DNA of 5,519 bases from Deltaproteobacteria bacterium (GTDB lineage Bacteria; Desulfobacterota; Desulfarculia; Adiutricales; Adiutricaceae). Every line of letters starts with the position of its first letter. Position 1 is the stretch's first letter. The stretch is from contig JAISZP010000145.1 of assembly GCA_031269135.1 (NCBI GenBank), positions 1 to 5,519 on the forward strand, in the 5' to 3' direction. The translations under genes were made by a program, and so were the position numbers. Positions 1 through 5,519 of this stretch are shown here, piece by piece. The notes below the pieces were generated by a model that made no database searches, was not told the origin of the DNA, and saw nothing but the letters and a program-made list of their open reading frames with translations.

Positions 1-1269
1 CTAAAAGACGAAACCTGGCATGGACTTGCTTGGGAGCAAGACGGCGGCGGCATCGACCGATTCGCCTTGGCCCCTACTCCCGATTACAGCAAAGCCTTCT
101 TCACCTTATCCCAAGGTCAGTGGAGCGCCCCTGTGGAATTTGATTTCACGGTCAAGGCGGACGGTCGAACCGAAAAGGGAGTATTTAGAGCGAAACTTAT
201 TCAGCTCTCCGATGACGCCGAGAGCTTCAGGCTGTATATTTCCGGCGTATCCGGCCGCCATGGTTTGATAGATCCCCCCAAAGCCGCAGAAAGCATTGAT
301 TTTTCCAAAGACGTCATCGCCAACGACATCGGCTTGGTAAGCTTGATCGGCGGAGCGATCGACCCTCAAACTGTTTTGGAGCTAGCCCAGTTTCATTCGA
401 ACTGGCTCCTCAATGCGGCTAAAAGCCTTCTTAAAGCCAATGCCGACTGGGATCTGTTTTACATCCACTCCCACAATATAGATTGGTTTTACCACGCTTT
501 TTTAAGCGACATCGACAGCGACGATCCCAAGATCAGAAAACCAGCCCTGGATATGGAGCGAGAGATTTACCAAATTGAAGACCGCTTCCTGGGAAGCCTT
601 TTGGAGCACTTCGACCGCAGCGATCTTGTCTGTTTGTGCTCCGACCACGGCGCCACTCCGCTGGGTCCAATCTTTAATACCGCTGAGGCTTTGAAGGCCA
701 AGAATTTGTGCAGTTACGAAAAGCGCAAATCGGAAAACTACTGGGACATCTACGAGGAAAGCGAGGGGTTCGACTATGTCCTGGATGTGACGCGGTCTAA
801 GGCGATTCCGCAAAAATACATGTTCGTCTATGTGAATTTGGAGAAATACCCGGGCGGCATCGTCAAAAGCGAAGATTACGAAAAAGTGCGGGACGAAATC
901 ATTGACGCCTTGCTTGATTACCGCCACCCGAAGACGAATGCTCGCCCGGTTTTGCTGGCGGTGCGCAAAGAGGACGCCAGAGTCTTCGGCATGGGAGGCA
1001 TACAATCGGGAGACGTCGTGTATGCGCTCAAGCCTGAATATATGGCTGAGCATGGCTATGGATTCCCGACCGGCCAGAGCGGTTGCGGGAGTTTAAAAAA
1101 TATTTTGCTGTTTCGAGGACCAAACATCAAGAAAAATTATATCTATGACCGTCCTCGGTGGTTGGCCGATATCGTGCCGACCATATGCGCTTCGACGGGC
1201 GGCCCTATTCCCGAAGACGTCGAGGGCGCCATTATTTATCAAATTTTTGAAGACTTCAGTCATGACTGA
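1..1269 (+). CDS. Alkaline-phosphatase-superfamily phosphohydrolase/phosphomutase (COG3379-like), 5' end outside window
   Basis: The frame is open from base 1 to the TGA at 1267-1269, giving 422 visible residues, so the gene begins upstream. A TTG at 67 is only an internal codon. Metal-ligand motifs of the superfamily are visible. NIDWFYH (475-495) fits the family D-x-x-x-H motif, with Asp 481-483 and His 493-495. SDHG (640-651) supplies an Asp-His pair. The His of AEHGYG (1051-1053) fits the last metal ligand. The end, from about LFRGPNI to DIVPTI, matches the usual C-terminal strand and helix of these enzymes. The order of segments (VEFDF, FRLYISGV, WDLFYIH, SDHG, then the GIV and DYRHP region) resembles COG3379 proteins. 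The catalytic Thr/Ser nucleophile and first metal Asp should lie in the missing N-terminal part. Such enzymes are two-metal phosphomonoester or phosphodiester hydrolases or phosphate transferases; the substrate cannot be read here. The superfamily call is firm and the subgroup is inference. Confidence 0.85.
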   Translation, partial: LKDETWHGLAWEQDGGGIDRFALAPTPDYSKAFFTLSQGQWSAPVEFDFTVKADGRTEKGVFRAKLIQLSDDAESFRLYISGVSGRHGLIDPPKAAESIDFSKDVIANDIGLVSLIGGAIDPQTVLELAQFHSNWLLNAAKSLLKANADWDLFYIHSHNIDWFYHAFLSDIDSDDPKIRKPALDMEREIYQIEDRFLGSLLEHFDRSDLVCLCSDHGATPLGPIFNTAEALKAKNLCSYEKRKSENYWDIYEESEGFDYVLDVTRSKAIPQKYMFVYVNLEKYPGGIVKSEDYEKVRDEIIDALLDYRHPKTNARPVLLAVRKEDARVFGMGGIQSGDVVYALKPEYMAEHGYGFPTGQSGCGSLKNILLFRGPNIKKNYIYDRPRWLADIVPTICASTGGPIPEDVEGAIIYQIFEDFSHD

Positions 1270-1284
1270 ATTTTTCGCATCAAC

Positions 1285-1403
1285 CTTAATTTAAAGTGAC
1301 CATAATTTTATGCGACGATAACTTTAGCAGCTAGAATTTCAAGTAGCTTTAATTTTAAGCGACAAGAATTTTAAGCAACTATGTAAATATAATTTTAAGT
1401 GAA
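1285..1403. repeat. Degenerate 16-bp tandem repeat array, seven units
   Basis: The gap between the two plus-strand genes is built almost wholly of one repeated unit. Units start at 1285, 1301, 1317 (15 bp, one base short), 1332, 1348, 1364 and 1388; an 8-bp spacer (1380-1387) precedes the last. The consensus is about tataattttaagYRac. Columns 4-5 (AA), 7-8 (TT), 10 (A) and 12 (G) are invariant in all seven, and column 16 is C in six. Bases 1269-1284 may be a further, badly eroded unit with about half the positions matching. The last unit ends five bases before the ribosome-binding site of the downstream gene. The period is not a multiple of three and the units carry stop codons, so the array is not coding. 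It could be clustered protein-binding sites, about 1.5 helical turns apart, or a slippage-generated minisatellite. The repeat is directly visible; its role is unknown. Confidence 0.85.
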
Positions 1404-1407
1404 TATA

Positions 1408-1412
1408 GAGAG
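1408..1412 (+). promoter_or_regulatory. Ribosome-binding site (GAGAG) that decides the start of the 189-residue gene
   Basis: GAGAG stands four bases before the ATG at 1417. The alternative in-frame GTG at 1399 has only AT-rich repeat DNA upstream and no purine-rich site, and it lies inside the last repeat unit. The ATG is therefore preferred. The match to a Shine-Dalgarno sequence is modest and the spacing is a little short. Confidence 0.5.
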
Positions 1413-1416
1413 CATT

Positions 1417-1986
1417 ATGGCGGACATCAAAAGCGTTTATATCCAGGTCGAGAGATTGGAAGCCGGCAGCGGGCCAAGTTTTGAAGAGATCTTAGATAAT
1501 GGAGCGGTATTTTCGAATTATGTTCACGATAAATGGCCGCCTTCCAATTTGGAAAGCGAGGCGACTGAAGGAGTTTGGGTGGAGTATGAAGAAATCTTCG
1601 GCAGACTCCAAAGCGGACAAGAACTTTCCGCTTTCGAGCTTGGCGCTGAAAATTCCGACGCCAAGTTGTCGAAACTATTGGACGCGAGCGATCGCCGAAC
1701 AACCTTTGCGATAGCCTCTCCCAACAGGCTTGCCTTTTACGGATTTGGAGTCAGCGGCGGAAGATTCGATTCTCCGGCTCGCTTTTTGGACATCTTCACA
1801 ACAATGGCTATGATTGGAGAATTTTATTTAGGTAAGTATCCCAGCGGCTCAGTCTTATTTGAAGCTCTTAAAAACCCGAACTTTAAACAGACTCAGATAG
1901 GAAAATTGAAAGCCGCTTTGGCGAGATTGGAAAAAATGCTCAAAAGAGACGACCGAGAGCCATGGGACAAGCATGATTGCGCTTAA
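1417..1986 (+). CDS. Hypothetical protein of 189 residues, family not recognised
   Basis: The frame runs from ATG 1417 to TAA 1984-1986. A GTG at 1399 would add six residues but has no ribosome-binding site. I do not recognise the family. The product has no signal peptide and no clear membrane segment; the most hydrophobic stretch (about residues 123-138) is too short and mixed to span a membrane, so a soluble cytoplasmic protein is likely. The N-terminal half is acidic (many Glu and Asp at residues 12-90). A central block around residues 96-117 is rich in small and aromatic residues (FAIASPNRLAFYGFGVSGG) and looks like a folded beta core. Residues 161-178 form a basic amphipathic helix (GKLKAALARLEKMLKR), followed by a charged tail. 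Codon use and base composition resemble the flanking genes, which supports real coding. It lies 147 bp downstream of the phosphohydrolase gene, separated by the repeat array, and converges on the histidine kinase gene. No function is proposed. Confidence 0.75.
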   Translation: MADIKSVYIQVERLEAGSGPSFEEILDNGAVFSNYVHDKWPPSNLESEATEGVWVEYEEIFGRLQSGQELSAFELGAENSDAKLSKLLDASDRRTTFAIASPNRLAFYGFGVSGGRFDSPARFLDIFTTMAMIGEFYLGKYPSGSVLFEALKNPNFKQTQIGKLKAALARLEKMLKRDDREPWDKHDCA

Positions 1987-2044
1987 AAGGGCGAGACAGT
2001 AAAGCTTCAGCGACGAAATGACGAAAGTTTTTTGTTAGCCATAG

Positions 2045-4609
2045 TCACACGTTTATCGGTTTCATCCATTTCAGAAGGGCGGCGAACAACTCCTGGATGT
2101 TTATGGGTTTGCTTACGTGATCGTTCATGCCGGAGGCGATGCTCAGCTCTCTGTCGCCGCTCATGGCATGGGCGGTCATGGCGACTATCGGGATTTCAGC
2201 AAATCCGTCCATGGCCCGTATGGTTTTTGTAGCCGTAAGGCCGTCCATCTCCGGCATCTGGATATCCATGAGCACTAAATCGTATTTTTTCTTTTGAACC
2301 ATATCCACGGCTTCCAAGCCGTTATTGGCGATATCCACGTAAAAGCCGGCGTTGATGAGAATGCGGCTGGCCACCAGTTGGTTGACCTCGTTGTCCTCCG
2401 TCAAAAGGATTTGAGCTCCTTTGATCGGCTGCAAGTCGGTTTTTTTGATGGTGTGAGTTTTGACGCAGGTGGCTTGGGATTTGATGTCTGAAGGTTTGAG
2501 AGGTTTGCTTAACTTGAAGAAGGCTGTAAAGGCGAAGGTGCTGCCCTCGCCGAGTTTGCTGGTGCACCAGATGTTTCCGCCCATCATCTCGACTAAGCGC
2601 TTGGAAATGGTCAGGCCCAGGCCTGTGCCGCCGAATTTTCTGGTGGTGGAGGTGTCTGCCTGAGTGAAGGCGGTAAAGAGCGACTGTTGCTGTTCCTGAG
2701 TCAAGCCGATGCCGGTGTCGGTGACCTCGAAAAATAATAAGACTTTATCGTCTTGAATTTCTTTTACGCTTGCATGAACGCCGATTTCCCCATCGAAAGT
2801 GAATTTTATGGCGTTACTGGCCAAGTTGTTTAAAATCTGACCCAAGCGGACCGGGTCCCCCACCAAGTCGCAAGGGACGTCTTTATTGAGCACGAAACTA
2901 AATTCCAATCCTTTTTCCTGAGCTTTGATCCCCAACAGATTGATCATGCTGTTTAAGACGTCCATCAACTGAAACTCAGTCTGCTCCATCTCAAGCTTGC
3001 CGGCTTCAATTTTGGAGAAATCCAAGATGTCGTTGATGATGCGTAAAAGAGCCTGGGCCGCCTCCTCCGTGCGTTTTATGTAGTTGAGCTGATGGGAGTC
3101 GAGCTCGGTGTCCAACACCAGGTGCGTAAGGCCGATGATGGCGTTCATAGGCGTGCGAATCTCATGGCTCATGTTGGCGAGAAATTCGCTCTTGGCTTTG
3201 GTGCTTTCTTCAGCCAACTCTTTGGCGAGTCTGAGTTCACGTTCATGCTCCTGCATGGAGGTGAAATCAGATTCCATCTTCTTTTTTTCTTCAAAATCGA
3301 AGTGCCCGCCGATCATCCTCAGAGCCACCCCATGCTCGTCTCTGTATGCTATTCGGCCGAAATCGTAGGTCCAGATATAGCGCCCATCTTTGTGACGCAT
3401 GCGTATCTCTTTGGCGTACATATCGTCTTCGCCGGAAATCACTCTTTCCAAAGCCGCATTGGCGGAATCAAGATCGTCCGGATGAACGAAACTTTCCCAC
3501 TCGTCGATGGTGCCGGTTATTTCTTCGGGCTTATAACCAAGCATATCCAAGTAGACGTCGTTGAACTTTAACGTGCCGCGGGCGATATCCCAGTCCCAGG
3601 CCCCAATCCTGGCGGCTTTAAAGACGAGCTCCAACTGATCGCTTTTTTCTTTTAAGGCCAGTTCGACGGATTTTTGTTTACTGACGTCCAGCATCACCCC
3701 CATCAAGCGGAGCGCCTTTCCGTCTTGGTCGCGCTCAACCACGCGGCCTCTGTCTTGAGCCCAGACTATCGAACCGTTTCTGTGCCTTATCCTAAAATCG
3801 GCCTGGTACATTTCCGTCAGGCCCTTGCAGTGATCTTCGATAGCCTTGGCAGCTTTATGCAGATCCTCCGGAAGCAGCGCCTTCTCCCAGGTATCGACTC
3901 CGCCGGAAATTTCTTCTAGAGCGTAGCCGATTATTTCAGCCCAGCGCTTGTTGTATTTTACTTTGCCGGTAGCGATATCCCAGTCCCATGTGCCCAGTTC
4001 CGCAGCTTCAATCACAGCGGATAAGCGGTCTCGTTCCCGCACATGATTTAATGAGGCCGCCTCTTTTTCGGCGAGAGCTTGCCGGAGCGCCTGCTGAGCC
4101 TGGCGGCGTTCGTCGATTTCCTCAATTAGACCTACAATTTTCGCTTTCTTGGAAACATCGTCGCGAGACTCGCAAAGTCCGTCCATCTTAAACCAACGGT
4201 AAGCGCCGTCTTGACGGCGCTTAATACGGACTTCGACTCGAAACTGCTCGTCATAAGGCAAATCGGTCAGGACTTTGCTGAAGTCGCCGATGTCTTGAGG
4301 ATGAACAAAATCTGTAAAGAAGGCGCTTAAAGGCAAACCGGAACCATTAGGCAAAGACAGACCCAAGATATTTTTAGAGCCATCATTGAAGAACGCTTTA
4401 CCTGCTGCGGGATCGGCGTCGTCCAGTTCGATTTCCCAAAGACCGACGCTCCCTAAACGCAAAACTCGGCTAAGATGCTTTAAGCTTTGTTCGGTTTGAT
4501 TTGGGAAGAGATCGACCTGTTTCATGATATCCGCGTTGGTGGAGCAGTTTTTCAAATCTTTAACGGTACTTTGCGAAAAAGATAAAAATTGTTGAAACTT
4601 TAAATTCAA
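2045..4609 (-). CDS. Cytoplasmic hybrid sensor histidine kinase, PAS-PAS-PAS-HisKA-HATPase_c-REC
   Basis: The 854-residue protein senses a signal through PAS domains, autophosphorylates a histidine with ATP and passes phosphate to its own receiver aspartate. Domains in order: a divergent PAS (about 45-165); a helical, probably coiled-coil linker (165-198); two PAS_3/PAC-type domains (about 198-313 and 328-440), both with the G-x-WDWDIA signature; a second helical linker (440-475); HisKA with SHEIRTP and phospho-acceptor His482; HATPase_c with an N-box (Asn595, Asn599), DTGIG (631-635), GGTGLGL (660-666) and GEGSTF (687-692); and a receiver (about 732-850) with acidic Glu738/Asp739, phospho-acceptor Asp782, Thr812 and Lys834. 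All catalytic residues are present. There is no signal peptide or membrane helix, so it should act in the cytoplasm. There is no Hpt or output domain, so a separate Hpt protein or response regulator is expected; none is in the window. The TTG start (4607-4609) is chosen because GGAG precedes it by seven bases; ATG 4523-4525 is an alternative giving 826 residues. The signal is unknown. Confidence 0.95.
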   Translation of the reverse strand: MNLKFQQFLSFSQSTVKDLKNCSTNADIMKQVDLFPNQTEQSLKHLSRVLRLGSVGLWEIELDDADPAAGKAFFNDGSKNILGLSLPNGSGLPLSAFFTDFVHPQDIGDFSKVLTDLPYDEQFRVEVRIKRRQDGAYRWFKMDGLCESRDDVSKKAKIVGLIEEIDERRQAQQALRQALAEKEAASLNHVRERDRLSAVIEAAELGTWDWDIATGKVKYNKRWAEIIGYALEEISGGVDTWEKALLPEDLHKAAKAIEDHCKGLTEMYQADFRIRHRNGSIVWAQDRGRVVERDQDGKALRLMGVMLDVSKQKSVELALKEKSDQLELVFKAARIGAWDWDIARGTLKFNDVYLDMLGYKPEEITGTIDEWESFVHPDDLDSANAALERVISGEDDMYAKEIRMRHKDGRYIWTYDFGRIAYRDEHGVALRMIGGHFDFEEKKKMESDFTSMQEHERELRLAKELAEESTKAKSEFLANMSHEIRTPMNAIIGLTHLVLDTELDSHQLNYIKRTEEAAQALLRIINDILDFSKIEAGKLEMEQTEFQLMDVLNSMINLLGIKAQEKGLEFSFVLNKDVPCDLVGDPVRLGQILNNLASNAIKFTFDGEIGVHASVKEIQDDKVLLFFEVTDTGIGLTQEQQQSLFTAFTQADTSTTRKFGGTGLGLTISKRLVEMMGGNIWCTSKLGEGSTFAFTAFFKLSKPLKPSDIKSQATCVKTHTIKKTDLQPIKGAQILLTEDNEVNQLVASRILINAGFYVDIANNGLEAVDMVQKKKYDLVLMDIQMPEMDGLTATKTIRAMDGFAEIPIVAMTAHAMSGDRELSIASGMNDHVSKPINIQELFAALLKWMKPINV

Positions 4610-4616
4610 TTTTTAT

Positions 4617-4620
4617 CTCC
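4617..4620 (-). promoter_or_regulatory. Ribosome-binding site (GGAG) for the TTG start of the histidine kinase
   Basis: On the minus strand GGAG is followed by seven bases and then TTG (4609-4607), which is near-ideal spacing. The later in-frame ATG (4525-4523) has only a weak CGGA-like purine stretch before it. The site therefore favours the less usual TTG codon as the start. Confidence 0.65.
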
Positions 4621-4646
4621 GTGATTGAATTCGAGTCATTTATTGA

Positions 4647-4972
4647 ATGTCAGTCGTCAAGGCTTGGCGATCGCCTAAGGAGCGCACAATATTAAACGTT
4701 TCCAGGATGGAATATGTTTTAGACATTTTCCAGATGTCGTTGGAAACGATGTCTTGGCCTATTGATTGGGTAGAGCTTTTTTCAGGAATACTTATAATGA
4801 ACGAGCAAATATTAGGGTCGATTGAAAAACTCTTGGCCTTGACAAACTTTCAGCAAGGCGCGGAAAATTATATACGCATAAATTAGGCCAAAATTTTGCG
4901 AGCTTAGAAAAAGCTCTCCAAAATAAGGAGATTCAGTTGATCGCTGACCTCAGGTATATTTGCATGATTTAG
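4647..4972 (+). pseudogene. Probable decayed small gene, interrupted by a frameshift near 4883
   Basis: One frame runs from ATG 4647 (later ATGs at 4707 and 4797) to TAG 4884-4886, ending ...GAENYIRIN. If one base is restored at about 4883, the reading passes into another frame and continues LGQNFASLEKALQNKEIQLI, then ADLRYICMI, to TAG 4970-4972. The joined product is a plausible acidic helical protein. Its last part recalls small bacterial proteins ending in a pattern like ALENKDYVLLADLLEYE; that resemblance is from memory and uncertain. ATG 4797 has AGGA nine bases upstream, whereas 4647 has no ribosome-binding site. The 5' part also overlaps the likely promoter region of the divergent kinase gene. 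The C-terminus fades out where the DNA turns very AT-rich, which fits a gene losing its end by decay. It could instead be chance open frame, or a sequencing indel in an intact gene. Confidence 0.35.
4666..4675. promoter_or_regulatory. Perfect 10-bp palindrome GGCGATCGCC upstream of the kinase gene
   Basis: The palindrome lies about 57 bp upstream of the kinase TTG start, next to a TTGACG (minus strand, 4660-4655) that could be a -35 element, although no good -10 follows at normal spacing. It could be an operator. The same core, GCGATCGCC, also occurs inside the 189-residue gene near 1687, so it may be only a common word in this genome. Confidence 0.2.
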
Positions 4973-4999
4973 CTTTTTTGAATATTAATAATTTTAGCA

Positions 5000-5052
5000 A
5001 TATTATGCTATAATATAAAAAATATTATATAAAAACTTCTAAAGTTTATATA
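5000..5052. repeat. Cluster of AT-rich inverted repeats
   Basis: ATATTAT (5000-5006) pairs with ATAATAT (5010-5016) across GCT. The same ATAATAT can pair instead with ATATTAT (5022-5028) across five As, so two hairpins exclude each other. A third dyad, AAACTT-CTA-AAGTTT (5033-5047), extends with one mismatch to 5028-5052. Such dyads arise easily in DNA of this composition, so a function is uncertain. Confidence 0.4.
5006..5014 (+). promoter_or_regulatory. Possible extended -10 promoter element, TGCTATAAT
   Basis: This is a perfect extended -10 (TGnTATAAT). The nearest -35 candidate is a weak TTAATA at 4985-4990 with an 18-bp spacer. No coding region follows within the window, so if it is active it would drive a non-coding transcript toward the hairpin island near 5250 or a gene beyond the window. 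The element overlaps the inverted repeats, and chance matches are expected in AT-rich DNA. Confidence 0.25.
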
Positions 5053-5226
5053 GAATCATTATTATCTATAGCCTAATTTGTAAATAACGCAAACAACAAA
5101 AATTGTTGAATTTATTCGTTAATTTACACGGCACTTTAGAAAAATGCTATAAAAATTGATGCTTAGCGATAAAATGTAAGTATTTTTATGATTCAGGTTA
5201 AATTATACCTCATTCAAACCTAAAAA

Positions 5227-5300
5227 TCAAGCACGCCGAAATAGCGATATGCCACTTGGTTAAAGCAAGTGGCTTGCTCAGCAAATAGTCCGATCCTTGA
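5227..5300. other. GC-richer structured island with a perfect 8-bp hairpin; candidate structured RNA or small mobile-element relic
   Basis: GCCACTTG (5251-5258) and CAAGTGGC (5266-5273) form a perfect stem around a 7-base loop. TTGC-TCA-GCAA (5274-5284) follows directly as a second small hairpin. TCAAG (5227-5231) and CTTGA (5296-5300) can close the whole as an outer stem. Bases 5231-5300 are about 49% G+C by hand count, in surroundings of about 24%. No T-run follows on either strand, so it is not a standard intrinsic terminator. It does not fold as a tRNA by eye. The hairpins are directly visible; any role as RNA or as a repeat element is inference. Confidence 0.4.
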
Positions 5301-5519
5301 GTTCAATAAAAATTTTATATAAAATAAAAACTAACTGAAGTTAAAACAGATTTAAAGATAAATCTTAATATCATAGTAATTTAACATGCGGCAGGCAAGG
5401 ATAAATTATTTTGAAAAATATTGAGTCACGGAACTTATATTAATACTTTATAGTATCTAAAACAATATTTATTTATAAATTAAGCATTAATATTTGCAAC
5501 TTAGTACAAATAAGTAATT

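Larger units (their letters stand above)
4973..5519. other. Gene-free, strongly AT-rich region
   Basis: A hand count over 4981-5519 gives 128 G or C in 539 bases, about 24%, against roughly half in sampled coding lines. Stop codons are dense in all frames and I see no plausible coding region on either strand. It holds AT-rich inverted repeats (5000-5052), a small CAACAA-AAA-TTGTTG dyad (5094-5108) and one GC-richer hairpin island (about 5231-5300). From about 5301 to the end I see only AT-rich sequence with short chance palindromes. It may be a long intergenic region, decayed DNA or the edge of a transferred segment. Confidence 0.8.

Noticed and set aside
502..1053. Long open frame on the minus strand, 183 residues
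   Set aside because: It lies wholly antisense to the phosphohydrolase gene, whose motifs are clear, and its translation has no recognisable domain or ribosome-binding site.
1285..1403. CRISPR-like interpretation of the repeat array
   Set aside because: The 16-bp units abut with almost no spacers and are degenerate, unlike the longer near-identical repeats and unique spacers of CRISPR.
1399..1416. GTG at 1399 as the start of the 189-residue protein
   Set aside because: It lies inside the last repeat unit with no ribosome-binding site, while ATG 1417 has GAGAG just upstream.
1987..2044. Possible bidirectional terminator in the convergent gap, with a T6 run at 2028-2033
   Set aside because: No convincing stem precedes the T-run. 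Only a short direct repeat of GACGAAA (2012-2018 and 2020-2026) and a poorly paired dyad are present.
3092..3571. Long open frame on the plus strand, 159 residues
   Set aside because: It is antisense to the kinase PAS3 and HisKA region. The kinase frame carries all the expected motifs, so this is a shadow.
1687..4675. GCGATCGCC at about 1687 and 4667 as cyanobacterial HIP1-type sites
   Set aside because: Two occurrences in 5.5 kb are too few to show the over-representation that defines HIP1, and nothing else points to cyanobacteria.
4584..5110. 13-base direct repeat aaaaattgttgaa at 4584-4596 and 5098-5110 as a target-site or attachment-site pair
   Set aside because: It is AT-rich and low in complexity, one copy lies in the kinase coding start, and no integrase or transposase lies between the copies.
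5251..5290. Intrinsic terminator at the 8-bp hairpin
   Set aside because: No run of T follows the stem on either strand, and no gene ends close by.

Overview
The window is bacterial DNA: tightly spaced open frames, Shine-Dalgarno-type starts including a TTG, and a hybrid histidine kinase typical of bacteria. The sequence does not fix the taxon. The coding part is close to half G+C in sampled lines. The style of the kinase would suit a Gram-negative, perhaps desulfobacterial or similar lineage, but that is a weak guess. There is no rRNA, tRNA, CRISPR array, transposase or recognisable plasmid or phage gene.

Layout. (1) Bases 1-1269, plus strand: the 3' part of a gene for an alkaline-phosphatase-superfamily phosphohydrolase/phosphomutase resembling the COG3379 group. 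Its N-terminus lies outside the window. (2) Bases 1270-1416: an AT-rich gap filled by a degenerate 16-bp tandem repeat of seven units that runs up to the ribosome-binding site of the next gene. (3) Bases 1417-1986, plus strand: an intact soluble 189-residue protein of unknown family. (4) Bases 1987-2044: a short convergent gap with no convincing terminator. (5) Bases 2045-4609, minus strand: a complete cytoplasmic hybrid sensor kinase with three PAS domains, HisKA, HATPase_c and a receiver domain. It has no membrane segment and no Hpt domain. (6) Bases 4647-4972, plus strand: what looks like a decayed small gene whose two halves lie in different frames. (7) About 4973-5519: a gene-free stretch of roughly 24% G+C by hand count. 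It contains AT-rich inverted repeats and one GC-richer island (about 5231-5300) with a perfect 8-bp hairpin and a second small hairpin beside it.

How the parts may work together. The kinase is built to autophosphorylate in response to a cytoplasmic signal and pass phosphate to its own receiver, so it needs an unlinked Hpt protein or regulator to act. The phosphohydrolase and the unknown gene share a strand, but the 147-bp repeat-filled gap argues against simple translational coupling. Nothing in the window links them functionally to the kinase.

No complete new system could be demonstrated. The best candidates for something undescribed are the 16-bp repeat array in front of the orphan gene and the structured GC island in the AT-rich tail.
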